From the NCBI GenBank assembly GCA_030077755.1, contig JAQJZZ010000001.1:682001-746000 (forward strand): DNA of 64,000 bases, read 5' to 3'. The DNA is from Filosporella fistucella (taxonomy: Eukaryota > Ascomycota > Leotiomycetes > Helotiales). The notes under the pieces are model-generated. The model had not been told where the DNA came from, made no database searches, and saw nothing but the letters and a program-made list of their open reading frames with translations. Positions 1 to 14,722 of this stretch are shown in pieces. Positions within the stretch are counted from its first letter, which is position 1. Each line of letters starts with the position of its first letter. The position numbers and the translations under genes are program-made.

Positions 1-3000
1 GAGCTGCGGCTTATCATGTACTTTCGCTTAACTCATTCTCTCTTCTACAGACACCTATTAACCCACTCCCGCAAATCCGCAATCCGATCCGCAATCTAAA
101 TGGAGAAGCCGAGTCTCATCTCCTGCCCTCTAATGTGGCTCAGCATTTAGCTTCCCCAACCCAGCGTACCTAGTGTGGCGTAAACAACGTGGCTTACCTT
201 ACCTCCTTCATAGCTAAACCCACTAGCCTCTCCCAAAACCTGACCAGCACAGCTTAGACTCAAAACCAAGCATGTGAAAGCAAAGCAACCTCCACCTTAT
301 CCCTCACACACACGAAACAAACGCGTCCCTAAGGTATCTTATTTCCCAGCCATCTCTTTCCTCCACGCGTTCTATCAATCAATCAATGAAACCATACCTA
401 ATAAGCGAGATGCGAGATGAGGGATGTGATAGGGTGATAGTGTGAGTAGTGATGAGATAGCTTAGCGTTTGCGTACCTTAGGTACGTAGGTAGGTGTCGC
501 TTTTCGCCGTTATGTTGGGATGGGAGTGGAGACTTGAGAGTTGGAAGTGCTAAAGCCTCCTGAGGATCTGGAGGAGATGTGAGGCTATCTATTCTATTGG
601 GACTAGGGGTTAGGAGGAAGGGGGTTAATGGGTTACGATATAGTGGTGATAGTAGGATTATATCAGATAATGCGAAGTATCTATTAGAAGCTTTAAAAGC
701 TCAAAGATAGATATTTTTATATATCTATCTATCTAAAGAAGCTCTACACTGTCTCATCTCTTCCTACCTCTTCTCTCATAATCTCATACTCTGTAATCTC
801 ATCCCTCTTCTCTTCAATCACCACCAACCCACCAACCTACCTATCTATCTAACCGAGGCTACCATTCTCCCCTCCTCTCCCCACAGTCAAACCCAAGAAA
901 ACTCAAATCGGACCTGAAACTCAAAGGCCGTCTATCAAAAATACACTTCCCTTCAATCCATCTCATGCACGTCCTTCCCTCTCCGATCAGATCAGATCAT
1001 CCTCTTCCCCCTTCCTCACAAACTAAACCGAACCATCACCTCAAGAGTCAAAGCGGCTGAGATCCCTCTTACCTCTCTTACTACTCTTAGCTACAGTACC
1101 TAGCTAGGTACCTTTCCCCCATCAATCAACCCCTCTTCAGCCCCAGCCCCAGCGCCAGAGTAACACAACACACCAAATAGATAGATACCTAAACAAGCTC
1201 TACCTTGAACATCTGGTCTCACTACAAGACTACCGATACAATATCTCAAATGCCCTACCCATTCCCATCTGCATCACTACCTAGACACCCAGTAACAAGC
1301 GAAGCCTACAGTACCTACCTAGGGCAAGAATTCTCTCATGCCCTGGGTCGGGAGGAGGTAGAAAGAAATTCAGGCAAGAATACCCACCTAGGAAAAGGAA
1401 CGCTGACTGATGCTGATCACAGTGCGGGGAACCTCCGTCCTACCAAGTTACCATGGATCTCTCCCCCCAATTCCTCTCTACATCCATACAACATAGACAG
1501 GTAGTATCTCCTCCCTCATTCAATTGAACAGAAAAACGCACATACCTCTTCCACTTTCTACATAATTTGGTTGAGGTAGAATACCTAGTGCAGCGATTTT
1601 TTTTTTCATTCAAGGGAGGTGAGCATGCAGGTCATAAGATGGGATGATTGGGATCCTTTTTCCTCTCTCTCGGAACATTAATTGCGGAGATCTGAGCGTG
1701 CATATGTATGATTGCACGTGCGGAGTCAAAAATAGATGGGGCACGTGAAGCTCATGTTTTTGGGGTTTGATGTTAATATATGCAAGAGGGTCCCAGATGT
1801 GGAGGGAATACGATTGTGTTACTGGGAAATGCTGTAGGGCTGGTAATGTGTGATGGTGGCAGATCTAAGAGGCAGGCGTCAAGTCCGTCTGCAGAAGGTA
1901 AGATCTGACTACAATCTGGCCCAGGAAGTGAAATAGCGAGTACGATATTGTTGGAGTAAGCAGAGTTGCGAAAGCTATAGACATGCACATATTTCATAAA
2001 GTGGGCGGGTGAAATAGCAAAAAGGTGAACATATTTGTATGTGGACCGAGACTCTGAATACTTGCCGGAGAACAACTCGTCAACACCAATGTGATCACTA
2101 AGCTCGTCGGCACTGGCAGCTAGACGGCACTTAGCTAGGGAACAAATATCATCTATCCAAAACCTCTTTGTGATCGCCAAGTACTCGAGCAAGAGGCTCT
2201 TTCGCTGTACAGGCAAATATAGTTCCGTACCTCGATCTGCATATGCAGTGTCCATCGCATTCAATCACATCACACTTTGTAGACCATCGGTCCGGTATCA
2301 AACATATTGTCAACATTGTATTTTCGCCATCGACGCGTCAAGTCGCGTGTTCGATCAGAGGATTCGATGTGATAGTGACAGTGATCCAACCTCCTGGATT
2401 TTCTAAACTTCGCAAAGGAAGTCTTGCATGGTGTTCTGCAGATATGTCCGAAGTGTGATACAAAACCTGGCTGCTGCGTATGGTGATTTAATCCTAGATA
2501 CCCCATATTCTGCTGCAGGCATGGGTTATAACAAGGTGTGTTGTGCATCGCGATTGTCAAGTCGTATTCATATTGTTCTGCTGCTGCGTTATGTATTGTG
2601 GTTTGTAGAAAAGTTTTCGCATTGAGTTCTTGATTATTTTGAGGTATTGAGGGTGTGATGATATGTTTTTCAGAAGCTGGATGGATTCGAGGATCGATCT
2701 CGGAGAGACTTAGAAGCATAGTCTATCGCGGTCAGTATCCCTTCACCAATACAGGAGCTTACCGCCAATCTAGCATGCCTCCCTCCATCCTAGCTTTTCC
2801 TCCCTGTCTCCATTCCATGTTCCCTCCTTCGCAGAATGAACTCAACCCGATCCTCTAATCGCCAGGCACAAAGAGCCCACAAACAGTGATGTAAGACAGT
2901 ACGAGCATCCCTAATTAAATGTAGAGAAATATAACTTACCCCATCCTTACCATTCTTTTCCATCCACGGCAGCGAACGGCGAGGATGCATTAGAAGCCGG

Positions 3001-6000
3001 GGAGACAATATAGCCGGTGGGTAAAACCTTTCCGTGCTCACCTGGCTATCATCAAAGGCAGGGAACGTATACCCACGAGTTGGCAATTTTGTCGCCGACT
3101 CGGACTCGGTATTGTTTGATCCACGGTATTGAAGGATTGTGTGGAGGTTGTTGTGATGTGATGTGCAGATGTTATGGTGTGTTTTTGGTTGGAAATGGTA
3201 TGTGAGGAAGTGATGGGACGCTGACTAACGGCGGGGAAGGTACGGAAGGAAACGGCTGCAAATGAATGAAAGACAGATCTTTCGGAGTGAGAGGAAAAAA
3301 TGGTGAAAATGATTAGAAGTGAAAAAAGCCGCTGAAAAACTGTTTTCCAGCCTTCTCTTGAACACATCTCGTCATACCAGAACGAAATATCCATAAAACT
3401 ACGTAATATATCTATCCTCTCCAGTGTCGCGTGCATTCTCAATCCCCACCCTCTCATTCGCTCCAGCAAACGCGCTCTCAAATGAGGCTGAGATTGAGCT
3501 TTAACCTCTTTCAGCACAAGCACATATGGGGAAGCAAGTGTGGCTGGGATCTTATGCAAGGTTATGCTACTATGCATGCATGAGGAAAAGATGTGAAAAT
3601 AAGGTTTGGTGAGAGGAAGAAGGAATTGATTTGGTTGGTGGGAGTGAAATGTGTAAGGGATCTAGATCTTGAATTGAGAGGGGTAGATATTGTGTATGAA
3701 TTGTGTGATATAACTTGGTAGGAGGAAGAGATTTATTGGATGGGTTGAAAGGAATTGATAATCGATAGAAGAAGGATTGAATACTTTGCATATGTATCCT
3801 CCACAGAAGAGGGGTACGAAGTACAATATCAAAGACCAAAACGACGCAAAGACGAGTCATTAACCCGCTCTGTGTCATCATGACTATCTATTCCATTCCC
3901 TCACCTCCAGCCATTCTTCCTTTTCCTCTTCACAGTGGAGTCTGCAAACTTTTTCTTCACATCACATCCATCTATTTCCCACAAACCCCCTACACAGGTG
4001 GGCGACGAAGCATTAACACGGTGAAGCCAAACCCATCGATAAAACACGAAAAAGCCTTACATCACGCAAAAAAGCAGACAGACGTGTAAAGTGCTTGCAT
4101 GCGCCCCTCATTATGTACCTCCGTATCCTCCTGCCTCAGACCAGCAAGAAACGATTCGATGACATCTCTCCTCCGCAGAAAATTGGAGTCAATGTACGCC
4201 AGCTCCTCCGAGTTTGAGGCGGAAAGAGCCTCCGTACTCATGTAATGTAATCCACAACCATATGTCCGATGAAAAACTTCTCCGATGGAACATGACTCTA
4301 CGTATGCAATCCCTCTCTCGCTGTCATATTCCCTCTAATTCCTCCACTCATACCACTCTCTCTGCACCAGTCCCACGGTGGGAAAAGCCCGTTTATGGAG
4401 CATCAGGCGTTGCTCGGTGAGCTGGTGTATAATTTTTTCTTTCACCTCAACCGAATCAAGCCGGTGGAGAAACATCTGCATCCCTCTTTTCAAAACGCTT
4501 TTAGATTTATGAAGATCCTTTCATAAATATACTTCATCTACGATACTTTTTCCGCGAGGCATTGAAAAATACCCTCGTACTTTCTGTCACGATGCCTTGT
4601 TTGTGAAGAAGTGGAGCCGGGAAACGAGCGGAAGCGGAAACAGAAAACACATAATTATAAAGCCCAAACTAAGGTCGTGCCCGAGACATTGTGAGGAGAC
4701 GTTTGAGGATTCTGATGTCGGAATTGTTAAATCAGCTGAGGTAAAACTATATCCGATGCAACACTCGGAGGTAGGAAGGATCAGTTTCTCGTACTATTTC
4801 TGGGATGGTTTGATTTATGGGGTTGGAGTTGGACATGACTTGTACAAGTATACCTTAAATACACAATTGAATTATTCAAAGCATATCTACCTGCAAAAAA
4901 TTAAGCAAAGACATTTCCACCTCCAGAACTTAATCCACACATCCGTTTTACACAAAAAACTATCAGTACATCACTTACTCGAGTTTCTCTCTCTTCCTCC
5001 ATATCCAAGCATTTAAATTCCCAAAAGGTGAGTTTTGACAGTCTCACTCCACCAATGCTGCACCACCAAACCCATAAAAAAGCACCACCACCCCCAAACG
5101 TGACATCTGACCGTACCGTTTCCGAGGCAGCACCCGAGAAGCCGTTTCTGAATATCTGGAAAAGAACGTTTTGGGTCATTAAATCTTGTTAGGGCGTTTG
5201 AATTGTTTTTTACATTTCTGCGGTATGGTGTTTCTTATGCCTAGCTAGCTACACTGCCGACGCAACTTCTGAGGGGTCTTAGATCCTATATATTGCTTTT
5301 CTTTAAGAATTGAATGGAATTGAATTGGAGAGGGAACGCCTATCTTTGTCGTATATAGATATGCTTACGATGTAGGATAAAGGCTTTGGAGATCTGATTA
5401 CTCGATTATTGAATCTGAGTAATACCATATTTCTACTCTCTTACTCACCAACATTAGTCTCACCAAAATTCCTCCAGTATTCATCTCGCTGTACCCCCAA
5501 GCTCCATCCCTCCTCCCCCAATCCACCTTCCTACCTCAAACCTGCATCCGCGCAAATCACCTCAGCAAAGCAAAATCCCAATCATAAAAAACGCGAATCC
5601 TTTGTTCTCAGACGCGCCGGTCCAATAAAAAAAGTTCCAAGGCAGGGAGCGCGTTAAGTGCTTGTAGCCTTGCTGTTTTAGCTATGGGTGATGTGCGATG
5701 TGAGATGAGTGGGGAGATTGGTTTCGTTTTTGGAACGAACTTCGGACGGGAACCGAGCGTGTGGATGGTATTAGTGTACTGCATTGGAGGACGTTGTCCA
5801 GGCGAGGAAGGCCTGGATACCGAGTAGGGAATGCTTGAAGGGAACATTTACGAGGATTGAAGTGGGATTTGTGTATTGAAGTTAATAAGTCTGCCAATCG
5901 AATATCTTCACTTCTTTCCTATACACTCTACACATCCATCCCTCAGCTATCCCTCTCACAACAATTCAAACCCACATCCTCAGAAAAAACGAAGAATGAC

Positions 6001-6878
6001 GTAAATCCACCTGGCAGCACCTACATTGTGAAAGGGGATATCCACAGCCTTATGCAAAGCTATTTTAGTCACCCCCCAAACCCATTTATTTACCTATGCA
6101 AATACATAAAATGCACACACCACTTCCGAGGTATTCTCCCCACTTTGCACTAAATATGTGGAGAGAAACGGGGGATTCGGAATACGTCTAGCGAGAGGAG
6201 TGGGGAGGGATAAGATGGATAAAGCTGTTTAGCGAGGATATGTGAAAGATGCATAAGTGGAATTTGCATGTTTCTGGGGTATGGAAATCTTGGAATTGAT
6301 GGTTTGTATCTTTGTTGGTCTCTTGGGAGGGAGATTGCATGATCGATGTTATTGTATAAGGTGAAGAGTTGAGGATTGAGTAGATTGATATTTTCAATGG
6401 TAGAGCAGAGAGTAGAGGCTGAAGCCACTGAACCCACCGCTGACAATACGATGCAAGGGATATGAAGATGCGAATATCACTCCCTGATTGGATTCCCCCG
6501 TTTTCCATCCCCTTTCTTCCGCTGTCAGCGAGCAAACAAACAAACAGCCTCAGCCAACTCTTCTATCCTCCTATATCCTATTATCCTGCTTGCAAACGCT
6601 GAACGGGAGGCATCTCGCATCCTTAATTGGAGAGGATACCGCTCTGCTCTGGAAATAGGATCAGGGAGTTGGAGGCGAAAGAAAGAGACAGTATATCCTT
6701 TCACAGCGGATTGATGACCTGGTGGCTGAGCGTTCTCTTTGGTTGCATTTTACGGAATTCTATCTCTAGAGCAATAATTGAGATCGCGATAGAAGTGCGA
6801 TAGATCGTGGAGTGAAGATAAAGCATGAAATATAAGCACTCGGTCGCAGAAACGGTCTAGGTCGTGAATAGGGTCTTG

Positions 6879-6899
6879 TTTATTTATTTATTTATTTAT
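6879..6899. repeat. (TTTA)5 microsatellite
   Basis: Five perfect TTTA units plus one base, in the gene-poor left arm. Probably simple slippage. Confidence 0.85.
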
Positions 6900-8176
6900 G
6901 AAATTACCGTTTATGTATGGCATGCATCTCACACCCTACAAATCTCACGAGCTATCGCTAATGATTGGAAATGGAATGCGCGCTGAGTGAGATATCTCCC
7001 CACCACACTCTTTCCCTTCTACACAAAACGATTCGAGCGCATCGAATCGAATCCGAGATGTTTTGAAAACATAAGACTTTGAATGTAACGCAGAATCTTG
7101 ATAATCGTGAAGAAATACCGGTTTTCTGTGCGCAGGTGTGGTAAGGGGGTAAAAAGGAGAATTATCCTATTTAGGAAGAAATGAAGTGATAGTATCTCGG
7201 CGATATACCTCTGTATTTCGGGGTGTGCTCAGGCGGGCTCAGGCACCCGGTAGGGAAGATGCGAGACGTTGGAGGGATAATATTGATATTTCGGAAATAA
7301 GATTTCTGGAAGGAGAAGCGGGTTCTAGGTATGCAGGATGAAGATCAGAGTATACGATTGTTAAATACTAGGAAGGGATTATTTGAATGCAGGCACAATA
7401 GTATTCAATAGTGAAGAGGTAAGGTATCTGCATATTCCGTATAGCAAGATCTTCAGATAAATTGATCTGTATGGCTATGAACGAATACGTATGAGATTAA
7501 TGATTATTCTCACCATGACGGCTTCTAAATTATTCTCATTCCAATTCAGCCCCCATACCCGTGCCGAAACGCAAAGACGACGCGAAGATGATGCGTGGTG
7601 TGGAATCTGCATACACTTCCAGAGACGTGACTTGACTTGTAATAATAGTGACATGACCGAATAGCCAAGCCACTGCAGCCATGACTTTCGTACATACATT
7701 ACAATTACATGTACATGGAAATTTCCTGCCTCCTTTCGTCAGCGTCCCATTGTTTGTTCCTTGAATCTGTACCTCTGGGTCACCATCATCACCACCACTT
7801 CCACCTTACACCTTACTTGTACACCTGCATGCATGCATCCATCTCATCTGCAGCACATCACCTCACAGATTCACAGGCCACCTTGCCCTGTCTTGTCTGC
7901 ACAGCTTGAACTGAACATGCATCTTACCAGCCAGCCAGCCCACGCTCATCCCCGTCCGCTAAGCAAGACCCAATCGCCCTACGGCGCCGGCCTCAGATCC
8001 AAGAAAGCACAGCTGCACATAATAACCATGTTCCTGGCCCTGAGTCTCTGCTGGCCTGTAGAGTGCGTGCAGTAGTAGCCAGGCGTGCCTCAGCCAATGT
8101 TTGGTGGGTGAACTGAATTTCTGGCTTGGTCTTGGTCAGGTCGCGTCAGGGAATGGGCTTTAGAGCGTGCATCGTA

Positions 8177-8204
8177 CGTGAGCGTGAGCGTGAGGGTGAG
8201 CGTG
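8177..8204. repeat. Short tandem repeat, unit CGTGAG
   Basis: Four 6-bp units, the last with one substitution (GGTGAG), followed by CGTG. It lies in non-coding DNA. Confidence 0.8.
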
Positions 8205-11200
8205 TTATGGTACATTGATTATGGTATGGCTTTGGTTTGATGGGCCGACTGGACGAGGTGGCCATTCAGAGGCTGGAAACGCGACTTGCCACGGATTTGA
8301 CGGCTGGTGAGGTGGGTTAGTGAGGATCGAGCTGGGAATTCTGGGTGTGGAGGGAAGTGGGATCCTAGAAGGGGTACGGGAGAAGGCGAGATGGCGGGCT
8401 TGGTAGAGAGAGGTGCTAGCTGAGGTGGTACACTCTTATGCAATTGTACGTGAGGCAATTGTGCATTGAGATGGTAGATGATTATATGGCGAGAACGAGA
8501 AATGATAGAAAGAAGATAGAGATAGTGCTGTATTAGAGTGGAGGACTTTGTATTGCGTTTATAGTCGTGAATTAAATATTATATATTGTAATTCAGCGTC
8601 GGCGAGCATAAAAATAGGGCATTCTGGAATTGTACCTGAGTTGTATGAATTGTTTTCAATGTGAATATGCACAGCTGGCCCAAGGGCATTATAGCAACTC
8701 ACAGCCAGGGTATATTACTATACTAGACATTGTCTTGGACTGGGGAGATCCGAGCAATTGATTCGTGAATGGCGACATCCGACAATCCCATACACAATTT
8801 AAGTTGTTTGAGAAGCACAACCTGATTCGAGAATGACTTCCATACGCTGGCTGCATCTATAACTTTTACAACAATAACGTTCTCCTTCAAGCGCCAAATG
8901 ATTCGTGCATCAGTCTGAAGTGAATAATATCCCAAAGAAATGATTCGCACTGTTGCATCTCACAATATCATTTATGCCATGCTGGAACCCTAGATGCAGA
9001 TCCAGGATCAGGTTGGTAACCCAGACGCCGATGGACAGATTACACGCCTGAAAGCCAGTAGAAAGCCATGAGACATAGCATTCCCAAGCCCAAAAACCAA
9101 TTGATTGTTCGTTGGCCAAGGTCAGACCTCCTAGCTTTGAGTCCGGTGAGTATCAATCAGGGTCAAGTTGACGCTTGAGATTGATGGTTTGGAGTCGTGA
9201 TTTTAGTGAAAGGTTATGTCAAGCTGGGGTATGCTCAGGTACATATTGAGGTATGGTAGTTGGGTTTTGACATCAGGGGTGGAGATGCTTAGTGCCAGGC
9301 GAGATGCGAGAGGCATGAAGCAGTGAAGGAAAACATGATAAGGACTGTAGAAGTTATTAGAGTTGAGCAATCTGTGATAATTTACATCTCCATAAATGTT
9401 CGGAAATTCAAGAATCTATGAATAACCTCAAAACTGGATACATGCATTTAACTTCATCTCAACTTCAGCGTCCATCAGTAATGCACTCCTGAACCGAATC
9501 AAAGGTACCCGCTATTGGATCTTATTCCACCGTTCTATCATATCAAACCATCAAAATATAATTGACCAGATCCATGGGTATGCTGTGTTCAATTGAGGGC
9601 CATTCATTGTGTAGCGCTTAGATCCAGTACGACAGTAATGAACCATAGCATATGCAAAGAGCTATAGAATAGAAGTGTAGTTGGAAACTCAATGCTACAC
9701 GGCGTCTGTAGCTTCAGAAGTGCACGATAATGTTTGATTTCCAAAAGTATCTGCACAATTATCGGTAGTCAAGCGTGTACCGTCTACGATTAACTTTTGC
9801 ACTGAATGATATCGGCGTCTATTGCTTCCATACAGAATGGAAGATTATATCTGCATTACGTTCAAATGTCGAATAGCTGTAGATGTCTTCAATCATACTG
9901 GCTATTCCCTGATATTGAAATTGCCTGTTTGACTAAAATCTCGGTGTATTAGCATAACTTGAGTACCCTCATTCTTCTCCAATTCCTACTACATTCTACC
10001 CCCCATTCATATCTGTCTCCTAACCACTTTCTGTCCCTTTTGGTGCTTGTTTATACATTTTATACATTTTCTGACCACATCCTCTCATACCCTCACATAC
10101 CCCCTTTATACCCTCACATATCTCTTATACCCTCCTAATACCCCTTATACTACCCTCTTCTTCCCCTTCCCCTCTACCCCTACTCCTCCCGTCTCAACCC
10201 TCCTCATCCAATTCCTAAATGCCAATCCCAGTCTCATGCGACTCCTTCCCCCTCCCACACTAGCTTCGCCTTCGCTCCTCTCTACTGCCCAGTGTCCACC
10301 GCGACGCACCGAACTGGAAAATCAACCAGCTTTCCACTTTAGGCTTAGTGGCTCGGCCACCTCCAAACTCTCGTTTCTCTCACTCAAGTTCACTCTCACC
10401 ACTCCAAGCCTCTCTTCTCTTAACCTCACTCTCTCCCTCCTCCTCCCCCTCATACCCTCGATACTATCATCACCGAGGGAAGGAGGACCATCTACAAAGG
10501 ACAATTGACACCTCGTTACGTCGAAGTCGTGAAAGCTGAATTTCTGGTGATGCTCGATTGCACCACCAATTCACTCCTCGACTGTCCGTAACTGTCAGCT
10601 CCAATTCACTTTCTACCACGAGGGATCAATTCATCATCCACAATACGAAGCCCGCCCTCCATTACGTCCAAATTCTTCCTATTGTCCTCTTCCCCACTAC
10701 CCGAATTACTCGATAAATACCTCGATCGAATTTTTCGACCTCTCCTCTCCACCAACTTCTTCAAACGTGTCGAACCAACTCCAAGTCCTTCAACTCTCGT
10801 TGTTCAGCCTTGGAAACCTTCAATTCACGATCATTTGAGTGATACCCGCAAGCGTGTCATCTGCCAATTGAAAAGTCTTCGTTTTCGAACGTACCAGATC
10901 AATTAAGATTACACCCTACAACCCTACTTCAACTCAGCAGATCCCGACTTCCAGGTGAGCTTCCATTTCCATACCAATCTCAGCTTTAAATATCTACCAT
11001 ACTTCATATGAGATACTTCATATGCTAAATTCTCTCCCTTCCCAGCAGTTACATGCCAATCGTCGCGTATCTGGTGGCATTCTCCATCCTCCCCTGACTC
11101 GGCACGCACCAATCCCCCCCAAAAAATACGCAAGACAAGGCTGGAGACGTTTACTCGTTCATCCCGCCTTCTCTCGCATACCAAACACTTGAACAGTCAG

Positions 11201-11587
11201 GCACAGGTTCGTGTAAGGGATCTCCAAAAGCAGGAGTCCTCCTTGATCTGTCGGTATGTTCTTCATCACTCAAGCACATTCTCACTTCACAACGGCTGGC
11301 TTTTGTGGCTGCATCCTTGGATGTCAAGAAATATCGCTAACAGTTCCAAAGATTCGAGTGATATTTGATATACTCAATATCTTTCTTGCAATTACAGACA
11401 AGTTCCTGGTCTTTTGATCAGTCACTGTCATTCGTGTTAATTCTGAAGACTTTCTCTAATCTTCTAATCCGAGACGACCTAGTCGACTTCCAGATTTTCC
11501 ATACATTCCTTTCGAAAAATCCAGTGTCTACCGAACACTGTCGATTCCTGGCGACTTCGACGTCCTTTCTTTCCACATACACCCAAC

Positions 11588-12798
11588 ATGGCGTACCAAC
11601 AACAACCATGCGATTCCTACTTTGTCGAGGATGATGCATTCATAACCCCTCAACAACACTTCAAGGCTACCCTGAGAAAGCAAGACGAGATTGTTGGCGA
11701 GCTGAACAGACAAGCAAATGATACTTATGGGGATGATATCGCGATGCACATGCTGCAGATGGAGGTCAATACCATGGTTGCCCTGTCCTGAAATCCGCTG
11801 ACCATTTTTAGAACGAGACCCTTCCAGATGTTGCCTCTATTGACATTCAACAAGAGATCCAATGGTTCATGCGTCCATACCTCATCGATTTCCTCGTTGA
11901 AGCTCATGCTGCATTCCAACTCCTCCCTGAGACCCTCTTCCTCGCTGTCAACCTCCTTGACCGATACTGCTCTCGCCGAGTCGTCTACAAGAGACATTAC
12001 CAATTGGTCGGCTGTGCTGCCTTACTGATTGCTGCCAAGTATGGAGACAAGAAGGAACGAGTACCAATGATTCGGGAGTTGAAGTCTATGTGCTGTTCGC
12101 TCTACGACGAGGATATGTTTACACAAATGGAATGGCATGTCTTGACTACTCTGTCATGGATGATTGGACACCCAACCATCGACAGCTTCATTCAAGTTGA
12201 GCTTCGCAACAGCTTGAACTGTGATGATATGGAGGTTCAACACATGGCTCTGTACCTTTGTGAGGTTGCACTCTACCACAAGGACTTTGTCTCCATCAAA
12301 CCATCTGTCATGTCAAGAGCAGCGTTACGTTTGGCCCGTGGCATCCTTGGTCGCAGCAATGAGAGAGGAGAGTCAAAGCTCATGATCAACGATTTCGAAG
12401 TCAGCGATGTCATCCTCAAGCTCTCGCATGTCCTCGACAGACCATCCCAAGTCCTCTTCCGCAAATACGCCATCCCTCACTTCTCTCACGCCTCTACCAA
12501 GATTGATAACTTCCTCCGTCAACGTGAAGCTCTCCGTCGTCATGCTAGCCCACCTACACCTCCTTCAGAGCCATGCCATACAAAGATCAAGAGCGAATAT
12601 CCTGAGACTCCACAAAAGTATGGCAACATGGTCAATGGTTATATGACACCTCCAATCACTCCAGAAGGTGAATACTTCGTGGGTGAGAATAAGGGATTCT
12701 ACCAACAAGCTCCACGATGCCCAGTTACTCCAACACCATCCGGTCATCAATATCAACCACAATATCCACAATATCATCATGATATTCAAATGCATTGA
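11588..12798 (+). CDS. cln1: G1/S cyclin (Cln/Puc1 family)
   Basis: Regulatory subunit of the cell-cycle CDK acting at G1/S. Two exons, 11588-11764 and 11812-12798, are joined by a 47-bp GT-AG intron and give 387 residues. The cyclin box covers roughly residues 55-190, with the family-typical stretches MRPYLIDFLVEAH, LFLAVNLLDRYCSRRVV and YQLVGCAALLIAAKYGDKKE, followed by MEWHVLTTLSWMIGHPT. The C-terminal third is rich in Pro, Thr and Gln (PPTPPSEP, TPPITPEG), as expected for a labile G1 cyclin with CDK/PEST-type sites. An AATAAA at 12904 may be the poly(A) signal. The ATG at 11588 is preceded by ACCCAAC and is the first that opens the frame. Filamentous fungi usually have a single cyclin of this class; the symbol is by homology only. 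Confidence 0.93.
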
Positions 12799-14722
12799 TG
12801 TATCGAACCATTGATCATCTGCATTATCTCCTATGTATCACCACGCCATGTGTACCTCAATTTCCCACACATTACGGCAAGGAACCAAAATCGACTCTAC
12901 GAAAATAAAACTTGATTGTGGCATAAGCGTTTTCCTTGACTCTCGGCATTAGCGATTTGAAATTTTTTCCCAACACCCGAAATCATCACTGTGTTTTGTT
13001 GTTTGTTAGCGAAACTTTGGAATTCCTATTTCTTTTCAAACTTTTTACTTTTCTTGACTTCTCTGGCCTGGGAGGATAACAAAACAAAACGTACACACGA
13101 CCAGGACCATCCTTTGATTACAAAACGAAGAAGCGAATACCATTCCTGCACAGTCACATTTACACGTCTGTTTTTCCTCCTTTCCTCCTTCTACGGAAGA
13201 GAAGGGGATAGTGGAGATGCATGCTTGCATGAATGGAAGGGATATTACAAAAATGGACGGAGGAATGGGAAAGATGGATGGATAGATTGCTACAGTATGC
13301 TCGTCTTACCTTCTTCACTGCTGGTAGATGGTGCGAAGACAGGAATGGGAAAGGGGATACAGCTTGTTTCTTTCCATTTCGATATTAGATCTGGATGGCT
13401 GGTTCTCTGAGTGAGATGGTGGATCATGTGCTGACATGCTCTGGCATGGGTTTGGTGGTTGGATGATACCCTTGGCCTTGATGCGAATTGCTAGCTGGCA
13501 TGAAGGTGGTAATTGATCCTAGCTTTCTTGAGGCTGTTATTACACTAATAGGCTGAGAGAGGGATTTGATCGCTGGCTGGCTGGTGGTAGCTTGGCTGAA
13601 TAATAATGCGATGGCATGCAAGTAATTGTTTTGTGTGTGTATGTGATGTGATATGAATGTGTAACGCTATTGAAATTCTTGTACTACAATGCTAATGTCC
13701 ATTCCATTCCCACTATTTGCTCATGTGACCTTTGATCCACCTCTTCCACTTCTCTCAATGCATTTACAACCATACTCTTTCTCTTGCTCCTCTTCCTCTT
13801 TCCCATCAACCATTACCTCCTTTGGACCGGAACCACAAATCTCATTCCTACACCCCAGCACTCTGGCAAGTAGGACTATTGAAATTCCCATACTCTCATT
13901 GCCTCACGATTCTCGACCCTCAGATCTTCCTCTGGTTTTCTCTCGACTCATCTCTGATCAGTTCTCTTCCTGGGCCTCACACCATAAACTTGTCACTGCT
14001 CTGCCTTGCATCTCTATGTCCAAGATTCCAAGCACCCGTAATGTTTGCGCATCCACCCACCTCTCGTTCTGGATTTTCCACTCGCTATCTCCCCCTTTCC
14101 TTCCTCCCATAGTCCTTGAATTTATCATGAGTCTCCATCACATTCCCGGGCAAGCTCCTTGGTTGATCATTCGGAGCTATTTGAAGTAGGCGGCATTACG
14201 CTTGGAATGTTCGTGCTACCCATTTTCTAACCGTGTCGGAACGGAATTCGAATCAGTCGAAATAGTGAGGAGAGAAGATGGATACTGCTAATGATAAGAG
14301 TGGGGTTGAGGCAGTTTTTGCAATGCTAATAAGGAGTATTGGATTGGGCAAGTTTTCTGATATTTGTATCGTATGTTTTATTCTAAATACGAAATTCTTT
14401 TATTTGGACAAGTAAAAACGAATGCAATCCCAATCGACTCCCGACATCACTCGCCAAAATAAATCCCCAGGTAGCACGCAACAGTGATAACGCAATTGCG
14501 GATGCAAATTGTATCTTATATAGATGATTCTGCCCAAGTACCCAATTCAGTGACACTGGACGTGTTTAGAAGTGGTACATCGATGCCGTTCCACATCCTT
14601 TCAAAGACATGGTGAGATACTCTGACTGAACTCTGCCCATCAGCTCCTACTCTTCTGTGAGTTGTAGCGTCACCTGTACATATTTGAACCATACTCACCT
14701 GTGGTCTCCATTGCAAGATAAT
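12799..14722. other. Intergenic, cyclin 3' side to HET gene 3' side
   Basis: 1.9 kb without a supportable gene. It holds the cyclin 3' UTR and C/T-rich DNA. A 166-codon plus-strand ORF (13689-14189) begins with ATG, but its Ser/Pro/Leu-rich translation follows from the pyrimidine bias and shows no domain. Confidence 0.6.

Larger units (their letters stand above)
1..11587. other. Gene-poor region upstream of the G1 cyclin
   Basis: No protein-coding gene could be supported here. The DNA has normal mixed composition with long C/T-rich stretches (about 720-1200, 5400-5600, 10000-10900) typical of fungal promoters and leaders. Minus-strand ORFs of about 150-180 codons at 2270-2719 and 3038-3577 begin with ATG, but they show no recognisable domain, no plausible splice partner and a length expected by chance. 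The last 1.5 kb before the cyclin may be its promoter and a long 5' leader. A non-coding transcript cannot be excluded from sequence alone. Confidence 0.6.

Noticed and set aside
2270..3577. Chain of minus-strand ORFs of 98-179 codons that might form one gene
   Set aside because: No splice combination closed in phase, no domain, and ORFs of this size are expected a few times by chance in 64 kb.
7709..7909. 66-codon ORF containing six consecutive His codons
   Set aside because: Simple CAC/CAT run in a C/T-rich stretch, no signal peptide or domain, surrounded by equally long ORFs in other frames.
13689..14189. 166-codon plus-strand ORF with ATG
   Set aside because: Translation is dominated by Ser/Pro/Leu because of pyrimidine bias; no partner exons or domain.
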